Below are positions 16,299 to 25,569 of a stretch of 64,000 nucleotides of DNA, piece by piece. Source of the DNA: Armatimonadota bacterium. Lineage in GTDB: Bacteria > Armatimonadota > JAAZEB01. A program made the translations under genes and the position numbers. The notes beneath the pieces were generated by a model, which had not been told where the DNA came from, did not search any database, and saw only the letters and a list, made by a program, of their open reading frames with translations. The stretch spans positions 1-64,000 of the forward strand of contig JAAZEM010000118.1 in NCBI GenBank assembly GCA_012512265.1. Direction: 5' to 3'. Position 1 is the first letter of the stretch. Every line of letters starts with the position of its first letter.

Positions 16299-17045
16299 CT
16301 AGCGCCGGCGGATAACGATGCCGGGCGCGGTGAACGGGATGGTGTGGGGGCCGAGAGGACCCTGGATGGAAGTGGTGCCTTCCGCCGGAAGCGCCAGCTC
16401 GAAGCCTCCGCCCGGCAGCAGCCGGAAGCCCTCCGGGAGGGCAATCGCGAGCGGGCCGAGGCGCAGCGTCTGCGAGCCGCCCTGCTCCGGCGCAGGTTGA
16501 GTGGGGCGCGGGTTCGCGGGCAGGGAAGGCAGGGCCCAGGAGCCGTTCAGATAGGTACCGGGAAGCATCCCCGTGACGGGACGCGGGGCGAACCCGGCCA
16601 ATGCGGGCGCATGTGCGAAGCGCACGCGCGGGCGGGGCTCTCGACGCGGGGGACGTTGGATCGACTCGATGATGCGCCGGCGTTCCAACGCGCGATCCTC
16701 CTCCTCCAGCTGCTCGGCGACACTCCGGTAGCCCTCGCGCCTGGCAATCCGGTAGAGCCGGCCCTCGCGCGTGAAGGTGAAGCCACGCGGTTCCAGCACC
16801 ACGCGCAGCGCCGTCTCCAGGGGCACGTTCTCCAGGTCGGCAGAGAACGTCTCGGGCGCGTCCCGGGGAGCTTCGTAGGAGAAGCCGGTTCCCTGGAAAA
16901 GGCGGTAGAGGGTTTCGAGGAGGTCCGCTCCTGAAAAGGAGAGAGTGACGCGCGGTTCGTCGAAGGCGGCGGAGTTGGCCGCGCCGTCTCCGCGCGCGGG
17001 AGAGGCAAAGATCAAGCAGATCGCAATCAGGAGTACCGCACGCAT
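16299..17045 (-). CDS. Exported protein with secretin/TonB N-terminal (STN-like) domain
   Basis: 248 residues with a signal peptide (MRAVLLIAICLIFASPARG). The stretch VTLSFSGADLLETLYRLFQ ... FSADLENVPLETALRVVLEPRGFTF follows the short STN/secretin N0 pattern. A charged helix and an Arg/Pro-rich, beta-type C-terminus follow. No secretin barrel is present, so it may be an accessory to a type IV pilus or secretion channel encoded elsewhere. The assignment rests on the one domain. Confidence 0.7.
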   Translation of the reverse strand: MRAVLLIAICLIFASPARGDGAANSAAFDEPRVTLSFSGADLLETLYRLFQGTGFSYEAPRDAPETFSADLENVPLETALRVVLEPRGFTFTREGRLYRIARREGYRSVAEQLEEEDRALERRRIIESIQRPPRREPRPRVRFAHAPALAGFAPRPVTGMLPGTYLNGSWALPSLPANPRPTQPAPEQGGSQTLRLGPLAIALPEGFRLLPGGGFELALPAEGTTSIQGPLGPHTIPFTAPGIVIRRR

Positions 17046-17073
17046 CGCCGCACCCCCGATCTCAAACGGAAGC

Positions 17074-17110
17074 AGGGGCCCGAGCGCAGCGCCTGGGCAT
17101 TCGGGCCCCT
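17074..17110. terminator. Hairpin between dapA and the STN gene
   Basis: AGGGGCCCGA and TCGGGCCCCT pair perfectly over 10 bp around a 17-base loop. It lies just after the dapA stop on the minus strand; the T-tract is weak. Confidence 0.55.
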
Positions 17111-17121
17111 CATCTTTGTGG

Positions 17122-18000
17122 CTAGATTAGTCCCAATCCCTGCAGGGCCGCGTCCACCACGGCTCGCTCTTTCTCGTTGGCTTCGACCAGCGGGAGGCGC
17201 ACACCACCGACGGGAACCCCGATGCGGTTGAGGCCATACTTCACCGGCACGGGGTTGGTCGTCACGAAGATCGCCTTGAAGAGGGGCAGCAGCTTCAGGT
17301 GAAGCTCCAAAGCCCCGGCGGTGTCGCCAGCGGCGAACTTATCCACCATCTCGCGGATCAGCTTGCCCGCCAGGTGGCCTGCCACGCTGATGATGCCATG
17401 CCCGCCAACGGCCATGATCGGGAGCGTCACGCCATCGTCCCCGCTGTAGATCAGGAACGATGGCGGTGTGTTCGCCCGGATCTCCGCCACAGCCTCGAGG
17501 TTCTTGCTCGCCTCCTTGACCGACACGATATTCGGTATCTCCGAGAGGCGAATGATCGTCTGCGGCTCGATGTTGGTCACCGTCCGCGTGGGCACATTGT
17601 AGAGGATGACCGGAATGGAGATGCTCTGCGCGACCGCTTTGAAATGCTGGTAAAGGCCCTCCTGAGAAGGCTTGTTGTAGTAGGGCGCCACGAGCATCAC
17701 CGCGTCAACGCCGATCTTCTCGGCCTGGCGAGAGAGCTCGATGCTCTCGGCGGTGCAATAGTTGCCGGTGCCAGCAATGACGGCAGCTTTGCCCGCGGCC
17801 ACACCTTTGACGACCTTGAAAAGCTCCAACTTCTCAGCCGTTGTCAGCGTCGGCGACTCCCCCGTGGTCCCACTGACCACGATTCCCTGCGTTCCCGTGT
17901 CGATGAGGTGTTGTGCCAGGCGCTCGGCGGCTTTATAGTCCACGTTGAGATCTGAGTCAAAGGGCGTGACCATCGCCGTGAGCAATCTGCCGAGTTCCAT
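17122..18000 (-). CDS. dapA: 4-hydroxy-tetrahydrodipicolinate synthase
   Basis: 292 residues with the hallmarks of DapA: GTTGESPTLT, the catalytic tyrosine in YNVPTRT, the Schiff-base lysine in VSVKEAS and YSGDDGVTLP. It condenses pyruvate with aspartate semialdehyde in the lysine/diaminopimelate pathway. AGGAAGGGA precedes the ATG by 8 bases. No other dap gene is near. N-acetylneuraminate lyase and related aldolases are the only realistic alternatives and fit less well. Confidence 0.95.
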   Translation of the reverse strand: MELGRLLTAMVTPFDSDLNVDYKAAERLAQHLIDTGTQGIVVSGTTGESPTLTTAEKLELFKVVKGVAAGKAAVIAGTGNYCTAESIELSRQAEKIGVDAVMLVAPYYNKPSQEGLYQHFKAVAQSISIPVILYNVPTRTVTNIEPQTIIRLSEIPNIVSVKEASKNLEAVAEIRANTPPSFLIYSGDDGVTLPIMAVGGHGIISVAGHLAGKLIREMVDKFAAGDTAGALELHLKLLPLFKAIFVTTNPVPVKYGLNRIGVPVGGVRLPLVEANEKERAVVDAALQGLGLI

Positions 18001-18096
18001 GCAAGTATCCCTTCCTGTAGCGGGGCTTGTTCCCCCTCTCGTAGTATAGCGAAAAGCCGGAAGGGTGTCAACGAAAAGCCCTGCGCCCTCTCCGCT

Positions 18097-18612
18097 TTAG
18101 AGCCGGCGCTCGCGGGCAAGCGCCTTGCAGAGTGTGAGATACGCCTCATCGAGACGCGCTTCCTCCTGGCGCGCCCGCGCCTGCTGGATGGGATCGTCCG
18201 GGAACTGCTCCGGATTGCACCGCTCCTTGAGCCTGCGGTAAGCCCGCCCCACCTGCTCCAGATTGGCGGTCGGCGGCAACCCGAGCGCCGCGTAGTGCGA
18301 AGCCAATGCGGCCAGGCCGGGAGGAGGGCTCTTTGCCTGCGCTCCCAGATCCAGCGTGGGGGTGCCCTCTGGACTACGCCCGTCCACGGTGGGCGTCTCT
18401 GGCAGTCTCAGCTCCCGAGGTGTTGCCACCGGAGGCGGCGTGCCGCCGTTCAAGGCCCTGGCTTCGATCTCCGCCCGGGCTTCCATCTCCGCGCAGGCTT
18501 GCTCCACCTCTTCGCGCGCATCCCGGTGTGCGCGGTCTGGCCGGCGCAGGGAAGCCCCCACCGAGCGGCTCATGCCGCGCATCACCCGCCATAACCTTCT
18601 GTTCAGCGCCAT
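18097..18612 (-). CDS. J-domain-like protein lacking the HPD motif
   Basis: 171 residues from the ATG at 18612 with GGAGAGGGG upstream. A basic N-terminus and an acidic helix lead to a Pro/Thr linker. The last 60 residues (HYAALGLPPTANLEQVGRAY ... RRLKERCNPEQFPDDP) have the helix-loop-helix layout of a J domain. HPD, needed to stimulate Hsp70 ATPase, is replaced by CNP. It would not act as a normal co-chaperone and may be a structural or protein-binding module. Confidence 0.6.
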   Translation of the reverse strand: MALNRRLWRVMRGMSRSVGASLRRPDRAHRDAREEVEQACAEMEARAEIEARALNGGTPPPVATPRELRLPETPTVDGRSPEGTPTLDLGAQAKSPPPGLAALASHYAALGLPPTANLEQVGRAYRRLKERCNPEQFPDDPIQQARARQEEARLDEAYLTLCKALARERRL

Positions 18613-18755
18613 GTCGCCCCTCTCCTTAGTGGAACGCGCCCCCTCTGCCCATCGCCCGAAACGCCTCCAAGCGTTTGTCCCTAGCGGCTGGCGCCCGCAC
18701 GACGCGCCCATTTGTTAGAAGCGCGTATTCCACCGAGAGTGCCCACCGGCGGGGG

Positions 18756-18983
18756 CTACTTCTTGCTGTCCCACTCCCGGAGCAACTCTCTGAACTCCTC
18801 ACGGGCGTCTGCTGTGCCTCCCGGGGCCGGCGACACGGCGTCACCACCCGCGGCCTGCCGGATACGCGCGAGCTTCAGCTCCTGAACCCACTCCTGCAGA
18901 ATATCGAGTCCCTCGCTATCGAGCTGCTCGATCAGGGGCCGGATCGACTCCAGGAGGTCATGTCGCTTGATGAGATCGCTCAT
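18756..18983 (-). CDS. Small acidic hypothetical protein
   Basis: 75 residues, helical, beginning MSDLIKRHDLLESIRPLIEQ and ending in EEFRELLREWDSKK. Its ATG overlaps the stop of the upstream gene (ATGA), so the two are translated together. No family is recognised. Confidence 0.65.
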   Translation of the reverse strand: MSDLIKRHDLLESIRPLIEQLDSEGLDILQEWVQELKLARIRQAAGGDAVSPAPGGTADAREEFRELLREWDSKK

Positions 18984-19342
18984 TCTAGTTCCCTCCGGCC
19001 AGTCACGATCACGGGACCGTATACCCTGCTGCGTTGCACCCAGCCACGAGCGGTGATCCGTCTTCCCGGAGGCGGCACGCTCTTATCGGTGACCACGAGA
19101 ATCTTCCCGGTGCGGTCTTGAACGCGGAAGATACCCCGGCCTCGAGGAGGCACCTGAAAGCAGTGAGCCACCACCCCTCGCACGGTCACCCGCCTCCCCG
19201 CAAACCGCTCCATATCGATCACGACCTCGCGGATCGGGACCGGCCAATGCGCGCGAACGAGAATCCCCAGTACCATCGCGACCGATACCGCCGCGAGAGC
19301 TATGCCAGTTCGTACTTTCAAACGCTCTCTTGCTCCATGCAA
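18980..19342 (-). CDS. Single-pass membrane protein with an OB-fold-like exterior domain
   Basis: 120 residues. One N-terminal membrane segment (IALAAVSVAMVLGILV) is followed by a short beta-rich domain, RRVTVRGVVAHCFQVPPRG ... GKILVVTDKSVPPPGRRITARGWVQRS, whose spacing resembles OB-folds of the nucleic-acid-binding/CcmE type. Only TTG starts are available in frame (19342 or 19321). It is coupled to the next small gene by a 4-base overlap and sits 55 bases after the phosphodiester glycosidase. The function is unknown. Confidence 0.6.
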   Translation of the reverse strand: MHGARERLKVRTGIALAAVSVAMVLGILVRAHWPVPIREVVIDMERFAGRRVTVRGVVAHCFQVPPRGRGIFRVQDRTGKILVVTDKSVPPPGRRITARGWVQRSRVYGPVIVTGRRELE

Positions 19343-19397
19343 CCGAGCGCGGGTGAGCCGGCGTAGTCACGGCCCCGCGCCTGGCCCCGATCCACAC

Positions 19398-21305
19398 TCA
19401 TCGCCCCTTGTCAGGGGTTACAGCCGGCTCCGCGGCCTCTCCGGCACCGCCCGCTGGCGCTGGCTTTGTGCCGGTCGGAGCCAATGCAGCCGCTGGCACC
19501 TCCACCGGAACAGCCGGGGCTGTCCCGGCAACCACCGTCACCGGCACGTCGGGAAGCAACGGCGCCAGTGGGAGAGCCCATCGCGCCTCGCCCTGCGCGT
19601 CCGTCTCCAGCGCCACGGCCTGAGCGCCATCCGCCGTCGCGTAGCCGAGTGTCACCTTGATCCCCGTCACAGGGTTGCCATAGGCATCACGCACGCGGGC
19701 CCATACGGTGGCCGGCTCTCCCAAGGCAGGCGGCGCCTCAAAGCGAGTGGTGACCGCGGCAGGTGGTCCCGCCACCGTCTTCACACGCGCCCGCGCGATC
19801 CGCTGGCCGGTGGAGAACGCCACCGTGCCCGAGCCAACGCGCATCGGCAGGAACGCTCCATCCTGCGTCAGCAACCCCACCTGGCCCTCGAGCGACCAGG
19901 TGACGGCATCCTCCGGAAGATCCTGCCAGGTGCCATCCGGGAGACGTTTTGCCGCGCGGAAGCGCACCCGGGTGCCCGCGGGCATCACGAGCGCGTCTCC
20001 GACCGGTTCCATCCCCTCGGGCGCGAGCAAAGCGAGCTCCCCCTCTTCGGCCGCCGGCTGCGGATCGAGGGCGATCACCACGGCGTTCGCGATAGGACGC
20101 TGGGGCCCCTGGGAAGGCTGGTTGACCACGAGTTGGCGCAGGGCGAGCGTGGTCGAGCCGCCGCCATCCAGGTTGATCGCATCCACGGCGCCTTCCTCAC
20201 GCAACCACTCGGCAAGCTCGAGGAGGGTCATGCCGGCACTCACCATCTGCCGGCCATCGACGGCGGCGAGAAGCAGCTTTCCATCACGCGTCATGGCGAT
20301 GGCGCTGCGCGGGGCACGGCCCTGAAGGACATCGCTCCGGAAGCCCTCGGCGCCAGGCTTGAGGCAGATGGCACCGTTCTTGAGGAGACGCGGGCCGGCC
20401 CCGATCGCCTGCCACGCCCTGTCCCAGCTCTCGCCTGCCTCGCCGGTCAGATGGATCTGCACGCAGACAGCATCGCCGGTATTCGCGGCTTTGAGGAAGG
20501 TCGCGGCAGCACCGTGTCCCGAGACGACCAGGCCCTCTCCGGGAATCGGAGTGTTTCCTTGGGCAAAGCGCGTCTCCGAGATGGTCCCCTCCACCTTGAC
20601 GCCGGCGCGCAGCGGGCCACTCAGCCATTCGACCACCACCTCGGCGCCGAAGGGATTGGTACCGGTGCGCTCCGCGAAGCGGGGCGTGAAGAGGATCAGC
20701 TCGTTCGCGCCGCGAGGCCGGTTCACCCCGTGGATCGGAAAGGAGCGGCCGCCGATGGTGATCGTGGCCGCGAAGCGGACGGGTCCCCACAGGGCACGCC
20801 CATCGCGGGTGATCCCGAAGGCGCTCCGCCCCGGGTAAGGCTCGCTGATCAGCTCGCCATCGCTGATTTGGAGGCCGAGGGGATCCCCCGTGCCGGCGAA
20901 GAAGCCGCCATTGATCGCGGCGAGTGCGCCCGTGCGCGCGGCGACTCTGCCTACCACATCACGCCCGCGCATGGGATCCGCAGTGATGATTCTCTCTTTG
21001 GCCGACCGGACCTCCAATCGCCACCCGGGCTGCTTGGGATCGGCACGGAGGAGGTGGGCAGCGAGCGGTTGCTCCTGGCTCTCGCGCACGACCTGCACAT
21101 GTTGGATCCCAGGCGCGATCTGACGGGTGATCCGCGAGGGAACGGGTATCTGTGCGGCGGGCGGCTGCTGTACCGACGGAGCCGGCTGCTGGCCGGCGGC
21201 CTGACCCGGAGTCGCCATCAGGAGGAGGAAACCGGCAAGGAGAGCAGCACGAATCGATGAAAGGCGCGCATGAGAGTTGGGGACGATAGACCTGGCTGCG
21301 AGCAC
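19398..21305 (-). CDS. Exported phosphodiester glycosidase (NAGPA/DUF2233) with Ig-like domains
   Basis: 635 residues with a signal peptide (AALLAGFLLLMATPGQA). The central NAGPA domain (about residues 80-410) shows LAAINGGFF, SGHGAA and the closing INLDGGGSTTLAL. The C-terminal 200 residues hold Ig-like/Big-type repeats (RVRDAYGNPVTGIKVTLG) and a low-complexity tail. The family removes phosphodiester-linked sugars, including from wall or exopolysaccharide polymers. It starts at GTG 21305. Upstream of two small genes on the same strand. Confidence 0.87.
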   Translation of the reverse strand: MLAARSIVPNSHARLSSIRAALLAGFLLLMATPGQAAGQQPAPSVQQPPAAQIPVPSRITRQIAPGIQHVQVVRESQEQPLAAHLLRADPKQPGWRLEVRSAKERIITADPMRGRDVVGRVAARTGALAAINGGFFAGTGDPLGLQISDGELISEPYPGRSAFGITRDGRALWGPVRFAATITIGGRSFPIHGVNRPRGANELILFTPRFAERTGTNPFGAEVVVEWLSGPLRAGVKVEGTISETRFAQGNTPIPGEGLVVSGHGAAATFLKAANTGDAVCVQIHLTGEAGESWDRAWQAIGAGPRLLKNGAICLKPGAEGFRSDVLQGRAPRSAIAMTRDGKLLLAAVDGRQMVSAGMTLLELAEWLREEGAVDAINLDGGGSTTLALRQLVVNQPSQGPQRPIANAVVIALDPQPAAEEGELALLAPEGMEPVGDALVMPAGTRVRFRAAKRLPDGTWQDLPEDAVTWSLEGQVGLLTQDGAFLPMRVGSGTVAFSTGQRIARARVKTVAGPPAAVTTRFEAPPALGEPATVWARVRDAYGNPVTGIKVTLGYATADGAQAVALETDAQGEARWALPLAPLLPDVPVTVVAGTAPAVPVEVPAAALAPTGTKPAPAGGAGEAAEPAVTPDKGR

Positions 21306-22438
21306 GACGGACGGAATCTCCTCTCCGGGCGAGCACCCCTGCCGATCTCACCCGGCGCTCGGACCAAGACCATCTCTGGCAAGCCCCTCATGGGGAGGGA
21401 GAGAAGAGCGAGGCATGGCTCCGGTCTTCTCGGCGCTTGTCGGGTGAGCAACCTTTTGAACAGGCCACGAAGGGTATCTCCGGGAGAATCATATCAGATA
21501 GGCGGAGAGGAAGTCAATGCGAAGGAGGCAGGCGGAGATGCGGCGGGGCACAGGGTGCCCGTCACCTCGGGCACCCTGTGCAAACCTTGTTGACTTCCTG
21601 CGCGCCGTTGCGCGGCGGAACCTGCTGGCGACGGATCACTTCATGCGCCGCGTTGATGGAGAGACCTACCACATCCCCTGCCACGACCCTCCGGAAGCCA
21701 ACCTACCATTCACCCTGCCACCTGCTTCCGGAGAAAAAACGTCATTCTCTCCTACCACTCGCTCTCGCGACTCCATCCGCGACGCGGCTCCTCCCGCGCA
21801 TGCCACCCACGGATCCGCCGCTGTCCCGCACAGAACAGCACGCATCTGAGAAGCAACAAGGGCCCGCTGCCGGATGGCCGAGTTTCCGGTAGCGGACCCT
21901 CTTAAAAAGGGCTCTCTGCTCGCGAGTTCTTCGGCAACCCGGCTGTCATATCGGCGCTGCGAACGCAGCTACCGACGTAGACCCGTTGTTTTGCGCCCCC
22001 TCGTTTCCTCGGGTTTGCCTTTTCGGACCGCCCGACGCACATCCACGCGAAGCGTGCAGCAGCCTCTTGCCAGGCCCCGCCCGCCTCCGACGGCTTTCGG
22101 CGTTCGGGCTCTCCTGACGAGCCTTCCGTTTCTTGAGACGAACCGTACCACTACTTTGTTCCACCTCTCTCCCCCGTTGTGCGGGGAGGGGTGGTCGGGG
22201 CGTGACCGCACATTGGCATCATATCTGCTTGTCCCGTGATGCCTTGTTTGACGCGGTCGCGCCAGGGAACGATGCCGTCAGTGTTCCGCCAGGGGAATCC
22301 ATCCTGGCGCCGGGGGAAAGGGGGAGCTTGGTGATCAATACGCGGTCCGCTGTTGGCACAGCGCCAGATGCGCAGCCCGAGGTCGGAGGGGAGCGTCCGA
22401 GTGGCGTCCGCCGCCCATTCGTGCTGTGCGCCAAGCAC
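21306..22438. other. 1.1-kb gap with two strong hairpins and no convincing gene
   Basis: A perfect 14-bp hairpin (GCACAGGGTGCCCG / CGGGCACCCTGTGC, 6-base loop) lies at 21548-21581, and an imperfect 15-bp hairpin (GGGCCCGCTGCCGGA / TCCGGTAGCGGACCC) at 21860-21899. The second looks like a terminator for a plus-strand transcript or for the methyltransferase transcript coming leftwards. A plus frame 21517-21849 ends 10 bases before it, but its composition is not protein-like except for a short part (DHFMRRVDGETYHIP). Possibly decayed genes. Confidence 0.4.
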
Positions 22439-22648
22439 ATGGAGCAACGGCGAGAGTGGATCAACCTGCAAGAGAGCGACGAGAAACGCGAGATGCACCG
22501 CCGTCTCTTCCGATCCGTCGCACAGTGTCCCGACTGCCAGGAGCTCTCTTGGAGTGGGCAGGCCCCGCCACCACAGCCCGAGCCGCAGCCACAGGCGCAG
22601 CAGCCGGATACCTATTCCTGGTGGCGCGACGTGATGGGCCAGCCATAG
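22439..22648 (+). CDS. Possible small zinc-site protein
   Basis: 69 residues from ATG 22439, MEQRREWINLQESDEKREMH... with CPDC and a Pro/Gln-rich run (PPPQPEPQPQAQQPD), ending DTYSWWRDVMGQP. In the same frame just upstream is VLCAKH, so a CAKH...CPDC zinc site is possible if a non-ATG start is used. It is antisense to nothing known and ends 70 bases before the convergent methyltransferase. Weakly supported. Confidence 0.35.
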   Translation: MEQRREWINLQESDEKREMHRRLFRSVAQCPDCQELSWSGQAPPPQPEPQPQAQQPDTYSWWRDVMGQP

Positions 22649-22718
22649 AAACGCGAGGTGAGATCGCGGAGGAGGAGGGATGGGCGATTGTCCCTCTGCG
22701 CTTCTTGGCAGGGGCAGG

Positions 22719-23858
22719 TCAGGCGCTGCCACCCCCGGGCTGCTTCCGGCGGCGATAGGCCTCGCGCACGGCATCAATGGGCGACATTTTGCCCGTAGCC
22801 GGATCGCGCAGGTACCAGTGCTCCCATCCGTTGCACGCGGGAAGCTGGCCGGCGCGCCTTCCCATCGCATGGATCGACCCGGCCTCGTCGCCCAGACGCA
22901 CCCGGCCGTCGGGGAGAACGAGCGCGGTGATATCCGACCGGCGGTTGAAGTGCAGGGTTGTCCCAGGCGGAATGAGGCCCTCAGATACGAGCGTGGAGAA
23001 GGGGATGCGCGGCAGGCGGCGGCGTTCTACCACGTGGCTATCGGGAAGCCCCTCGGGCTGCACCGCCTCGATGCGTGCGCGCGCCGCTTCGATGTAGGTC
23101 TCGTCGCGCTCGATGCCGATCCAGTGCCGACCCAGGCGCTTCGCCACCGCGCCCGTGGTGCCGGTGCCAAAGAAGGGATCCAGAACCACATCGCCCGGGT
23201 TGGAGGAGGAGAGGATCACCCGGCGCAGCAGCTCCTCCGGCTTCTGTGTGGAGTGTAGCTTTCGGCCATCGGCTTGCAGGCGCTCTTCCCCCCGGCAGAC
23301 CGGGATCAGCCAGTCACTGCGCATCTGCGTGCCACCGTTCAGCTCCTTCATCAGCTGATAGTTGAAGGTGTAGCGCTTCTGCCGTTCCGACTTTTTGGCC
23401 CAAAGCAGCGTCTCATGGGCATTCGTGAAGCGCACCCCGCGGAAATTCGGCATCGGGTTCCGCTTGATCCAGACGATCTCGTTCAGAATCCAATAGCCAG
23501 TATCCTGAAGGAGGGCACCCACGCGATGGATGTTGTGGTAAGTGCCGATCACCCAGAGCGTCGCGGTCTCCTTCATCACCCTGCGGCAAGCGCGCAGCCA
23601 CTCCGCGGTGAAGGCGTCGTACTCCGCGAAGCTCCCGAACGAGTCCCAGGCATCATCCACGCCATCCACTCGAGTCAGGTTCGGGCGCAGCAGCGTCTCC
23701 TCCCCCAGCTGCAAGTAGTAAGGCGGATCGGCGAAGACCAGGTCCACGCACTCCTCGGGGAGTTCCTGGAGCACCTGCCGGCAATCGCCCTGGAGGATCA
23801 CATCTAGCGGGAGGGGCACTTGCGAGGTGCGGCTCGGCAAAGGCGCTACTCCTTCCAC
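22719..23858 (-). CDS. ccrM: CcrM-type adenine DNA methyltransferase
   Basis: 379 residues. The beta-class N6-adenine methyltransferase order is visible: catalytic DPPYYLQL at 44-51, then WVIGTYHNIHRVG, NPMPNFRGVRFTNAHETL, MRSDW, HSTQKPE and the SAM motif DPFFGTGTTGAVAKRLG. The last 80 residues (FSTLVSEGLIPPGTTL ... GSIHAMGRR ... CNGWEHWYL) match the C-terminal domain special to CcrM. The family methylates GANTC; no restriction partner is beside it, so it is an orphan. GTG at 23858 overlaps a GGAAGGAG site; TTG at 23840 with that site 8 bases ahead is likelier as the start. Confidence 0.88.
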   Translation of the reverse strand: MEGVAPLPSRTSQVPLPLDVILQGDCRQVLQELPEECVDLVFADPPYYLQLGEETLLRPNLTRVDGVDDAWDSFGSFAEYDAFTAEWLRACRRVMKETATLWVIGTYHNIHRVGALLQDTGYWILNEIVWIKRNPMPNFRGVRFTNAHETLLWAKKSERQKRYTFNYQLMKELNGGTQMRSDWLIPVCRGEERLQADGRKLHSTQKPEELLRRVILSSSNPGDVVLDPFFGTGTTGAVAKRLGRHWIGIERDETYIEAARARIEAVQPEGLPDSHVVERRRLPRIPFSTLVSEGLIPPGTTLHFNRRSDITALVLPDGRVRLGDEAGSIHAMGRRAGQLPACNGWEHWYLRDPATGKMSPIDAVREAYRRRKQPGGGSA

Positions 23859-23912
23859 TCGCCGGGGTTTGGCCCCCTCTCATCGTGCATCCGTGGCGTG
23901 CCCGTCTCGTGA

Positions 23913-25220
23913 TCACAAGGAGCGACCAATCGCCCTCGCGCAATCGGTGCCAATCTTGACCAGGATGTCGGGGCCGCTGGGCTCCGGCTTTTCGTCATCG
24001 GTGGGCGGATCCACACGGGCGTTCGGGAGGAGACGGGCGATCTCCTGAGCGGCCTCTGTCTTGCCAGTGAGGTCGACAACGCGGGTGAGGGGCTGCCGCT
24101 CCCCGCGCTCCGACCGGCCGATGATCGCGTGGTAGCCCTGGTCGGCCAGGATATCGCGCAATGTCGAAGCCACCCCGTTGATGCCGGACGCGTTGTGGAC
24201 GCGCACCGTGATCAGCCCATTCCGATACCACTCCTCACCGCGAAGGAGCCACCCTACGAGCGCCTCCTTCTTGCTCTCGCTGGGGTCAAGGTACCAGATG
24301 CCGTTGCTGCCACGGTAATCGTATCCGGCGATGGTCCCGGTGTAGATCTTCTCCGGGGGCACATTGTAGAAGAGATGCGCCAGCGCGAGGATCTGGGAGC
24401 GGCTGAGGTCCGTGATGGTATTCTCCATCGCGATATCCACCAGCTTATCCAGGTTGAGCAGCGTGGAGGGCGTCATCAACTGCCGGGCAACGGCCTTGAC
24501 AAGCTGTTGCTGGCGGCGCATACGCCCGAAATCCGACTCCGCATCGTGGCGAAAACGCACGTAGCCAACCGCCTGCTCCCCATTCAGGCGCTGTCGGCCC
24601 TTCTTCAGGTGGATATGGAGGTTGCCCCAGTTGTCGTCATAATCCATATCCTTCTCGACATCGATCACCACGCCACCCATGGCATCGATCATGTTTCTGG
24701 TGCCATACATCTTGATGACGACGTAATGGTCGATTTCGATGCCGAGAAACTGCTCCACGGTCGCCTTGGCAAGGGGAACGCCGCCGATGGCGTGCGCCGC
24801 GTTGATCTTATCGGTGCCCCGACCATAGGCAAACTCGACGCGCGTATCACGCGGCACCGAGAGCATACCCACGCGCTTCGCATCCAGATCCAGGCTAACC
24901 ACGAAGATGGTGTCGGAACGGGCATTCTTGGTGTGCATGATGCCCTTCGACGTGTGGTTGGCATCGATCCCGAGGCATAGGATGTAGAGCCGGCTCTTGT
25001 TGGGGAAGGCATCACGCGGGTTTGTGGCTGCGATCCGGATCTCGCGAACTTGCTCGCTCAGGCCCGCTCCGGGCGTGACGAAGGGCCGGCTCAGGTGGTA
25101 AATGGCTCCCGCCGCAATACCCATCCCGACAAACAGGAGGGCGAGGAGGGCGCGCACGAGCCGGCTTTTCCGCCGCCGGCGTGGATGCAACATACGCGGT
25201 GGTATCGGTCTCTCCATCAT
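23913..25220 (-). CDS. LytR-CpsA-Psr (LCP) family glycopolymer ligase
   Basis: 435 residues: a basic cytoplasmic start, one membrane helix (LVRALLALLFVGMGIAAGAI, about residues 20-40), the LCP domain (YILCLGIDAN ... SDTIFVVSLDLD ... VPRDTRVEFA ... RFRHDAESDFGRMRRQQQ) with its conserved Asp/Arg residues, and a LytR C-terminal domain (VRVHNASGINGVASTLRD). The family attaches wall glycopolymers to peptidoglycan outside the membrane. A promoter 270 bases upstream implies a long leader. Confidence 0.92.
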   Translation of the reverse strand: MMERPIPPRMLHPRRRRKSRLVRALLALLFVGMGIAAGAIYHLSRPFVTPGAGLSEQVREIRIAATNPRDAFPNKSRLYILCLGIDANHTSKGIMHTKNARSDTIFVVSLDLDAKRVGMLSVPRDTRVEFAYGRGTDKINAAHAIGGVPLAKATVEQFLGIEIDHYVVIKMYGTRNMIDAMGGVVIDVEKDMDYDDNWGNLHIHLKKGRQRLNGEQAVGYVRFRHDAESDFGRMRRQQQLVKAVARQLMTPSTLLNLDKLVDIAMENTITDLSRSQILALAHLFYNVPPEKIYTGTIAGYDYRGSNGIWYLDPSESKKEALVGWLLRGEEWYRNGLITVRVHNASGINGVASTLRDILADQGYHAIIGRSERGERQPLTRVVDLTGKTEAAQEIARLLPNARVDPPTDDEKPEPSGPDILVKIGTDCARAIGRSL

Positions 25221-25238
25221 TTTGCTATGGACATACCC

Positions 25239-25254
25239 CGCTCAGGCCTGAGCG
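25239..25254. promoter_or_regulatory. 16-bp perfect palindrome in the LCP leader
   Basis: CGCTCAGGCCTGAGCG is fully self-complementary and lies 19 bases before the LCP start, inside the predicted leader. It may be an operator or RNA hairpin. Confidence 0.35.
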
Positions 25255-25498
25255 CGGCGTCGAGAAGGCTCTTGCCAGCCCACGTTTCCGAGGTACCCCT
25301 CACGTAGGTGCCCATCGGTAAAGCCGGGGCGTTGATTCATATGCCCCGCCGCGGGGGTCCTTTCGCTCGCGATGTTCAGCCACCCCGCGCCTCAGAAACG
25401 CCCGAGGTGCGACCGGGTGAGCGAAGGGCCCGTGCCCGTGCCGACGCTCCCATCGGAAGACATGCGTCAGAGTGGCCAGTGCCGATCCGCCGGCCCCT

Positions 25499-25527
25499 AT
25501 TATATCACCGTGGCAGCAAGGCGTCAA
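25499..25527 (-). promoter_or_regulatory. Sigma-70 promoter for the LCP gene
   Basis: On the minus strand TTGACG, a 17-base spacer and TATAAT. It faces the LCP gene; the expected leader is about 270 bases with no recognised riboswitch. Confidence 0.75.
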
Positions 25528-25569
25528 AATAGGGCCATGCGATGCTTGCCCAAGCGCCGACCTGAAACC

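Noticed and set aside
21517-21849. Plus-strand 110-residue frame ending next to a hairpin
   Set aside because: Most residues are Arg/Pro/Ser-rich noise and a 14-bp palindrome lies inside it; only a 15-residue part looks protein-like.
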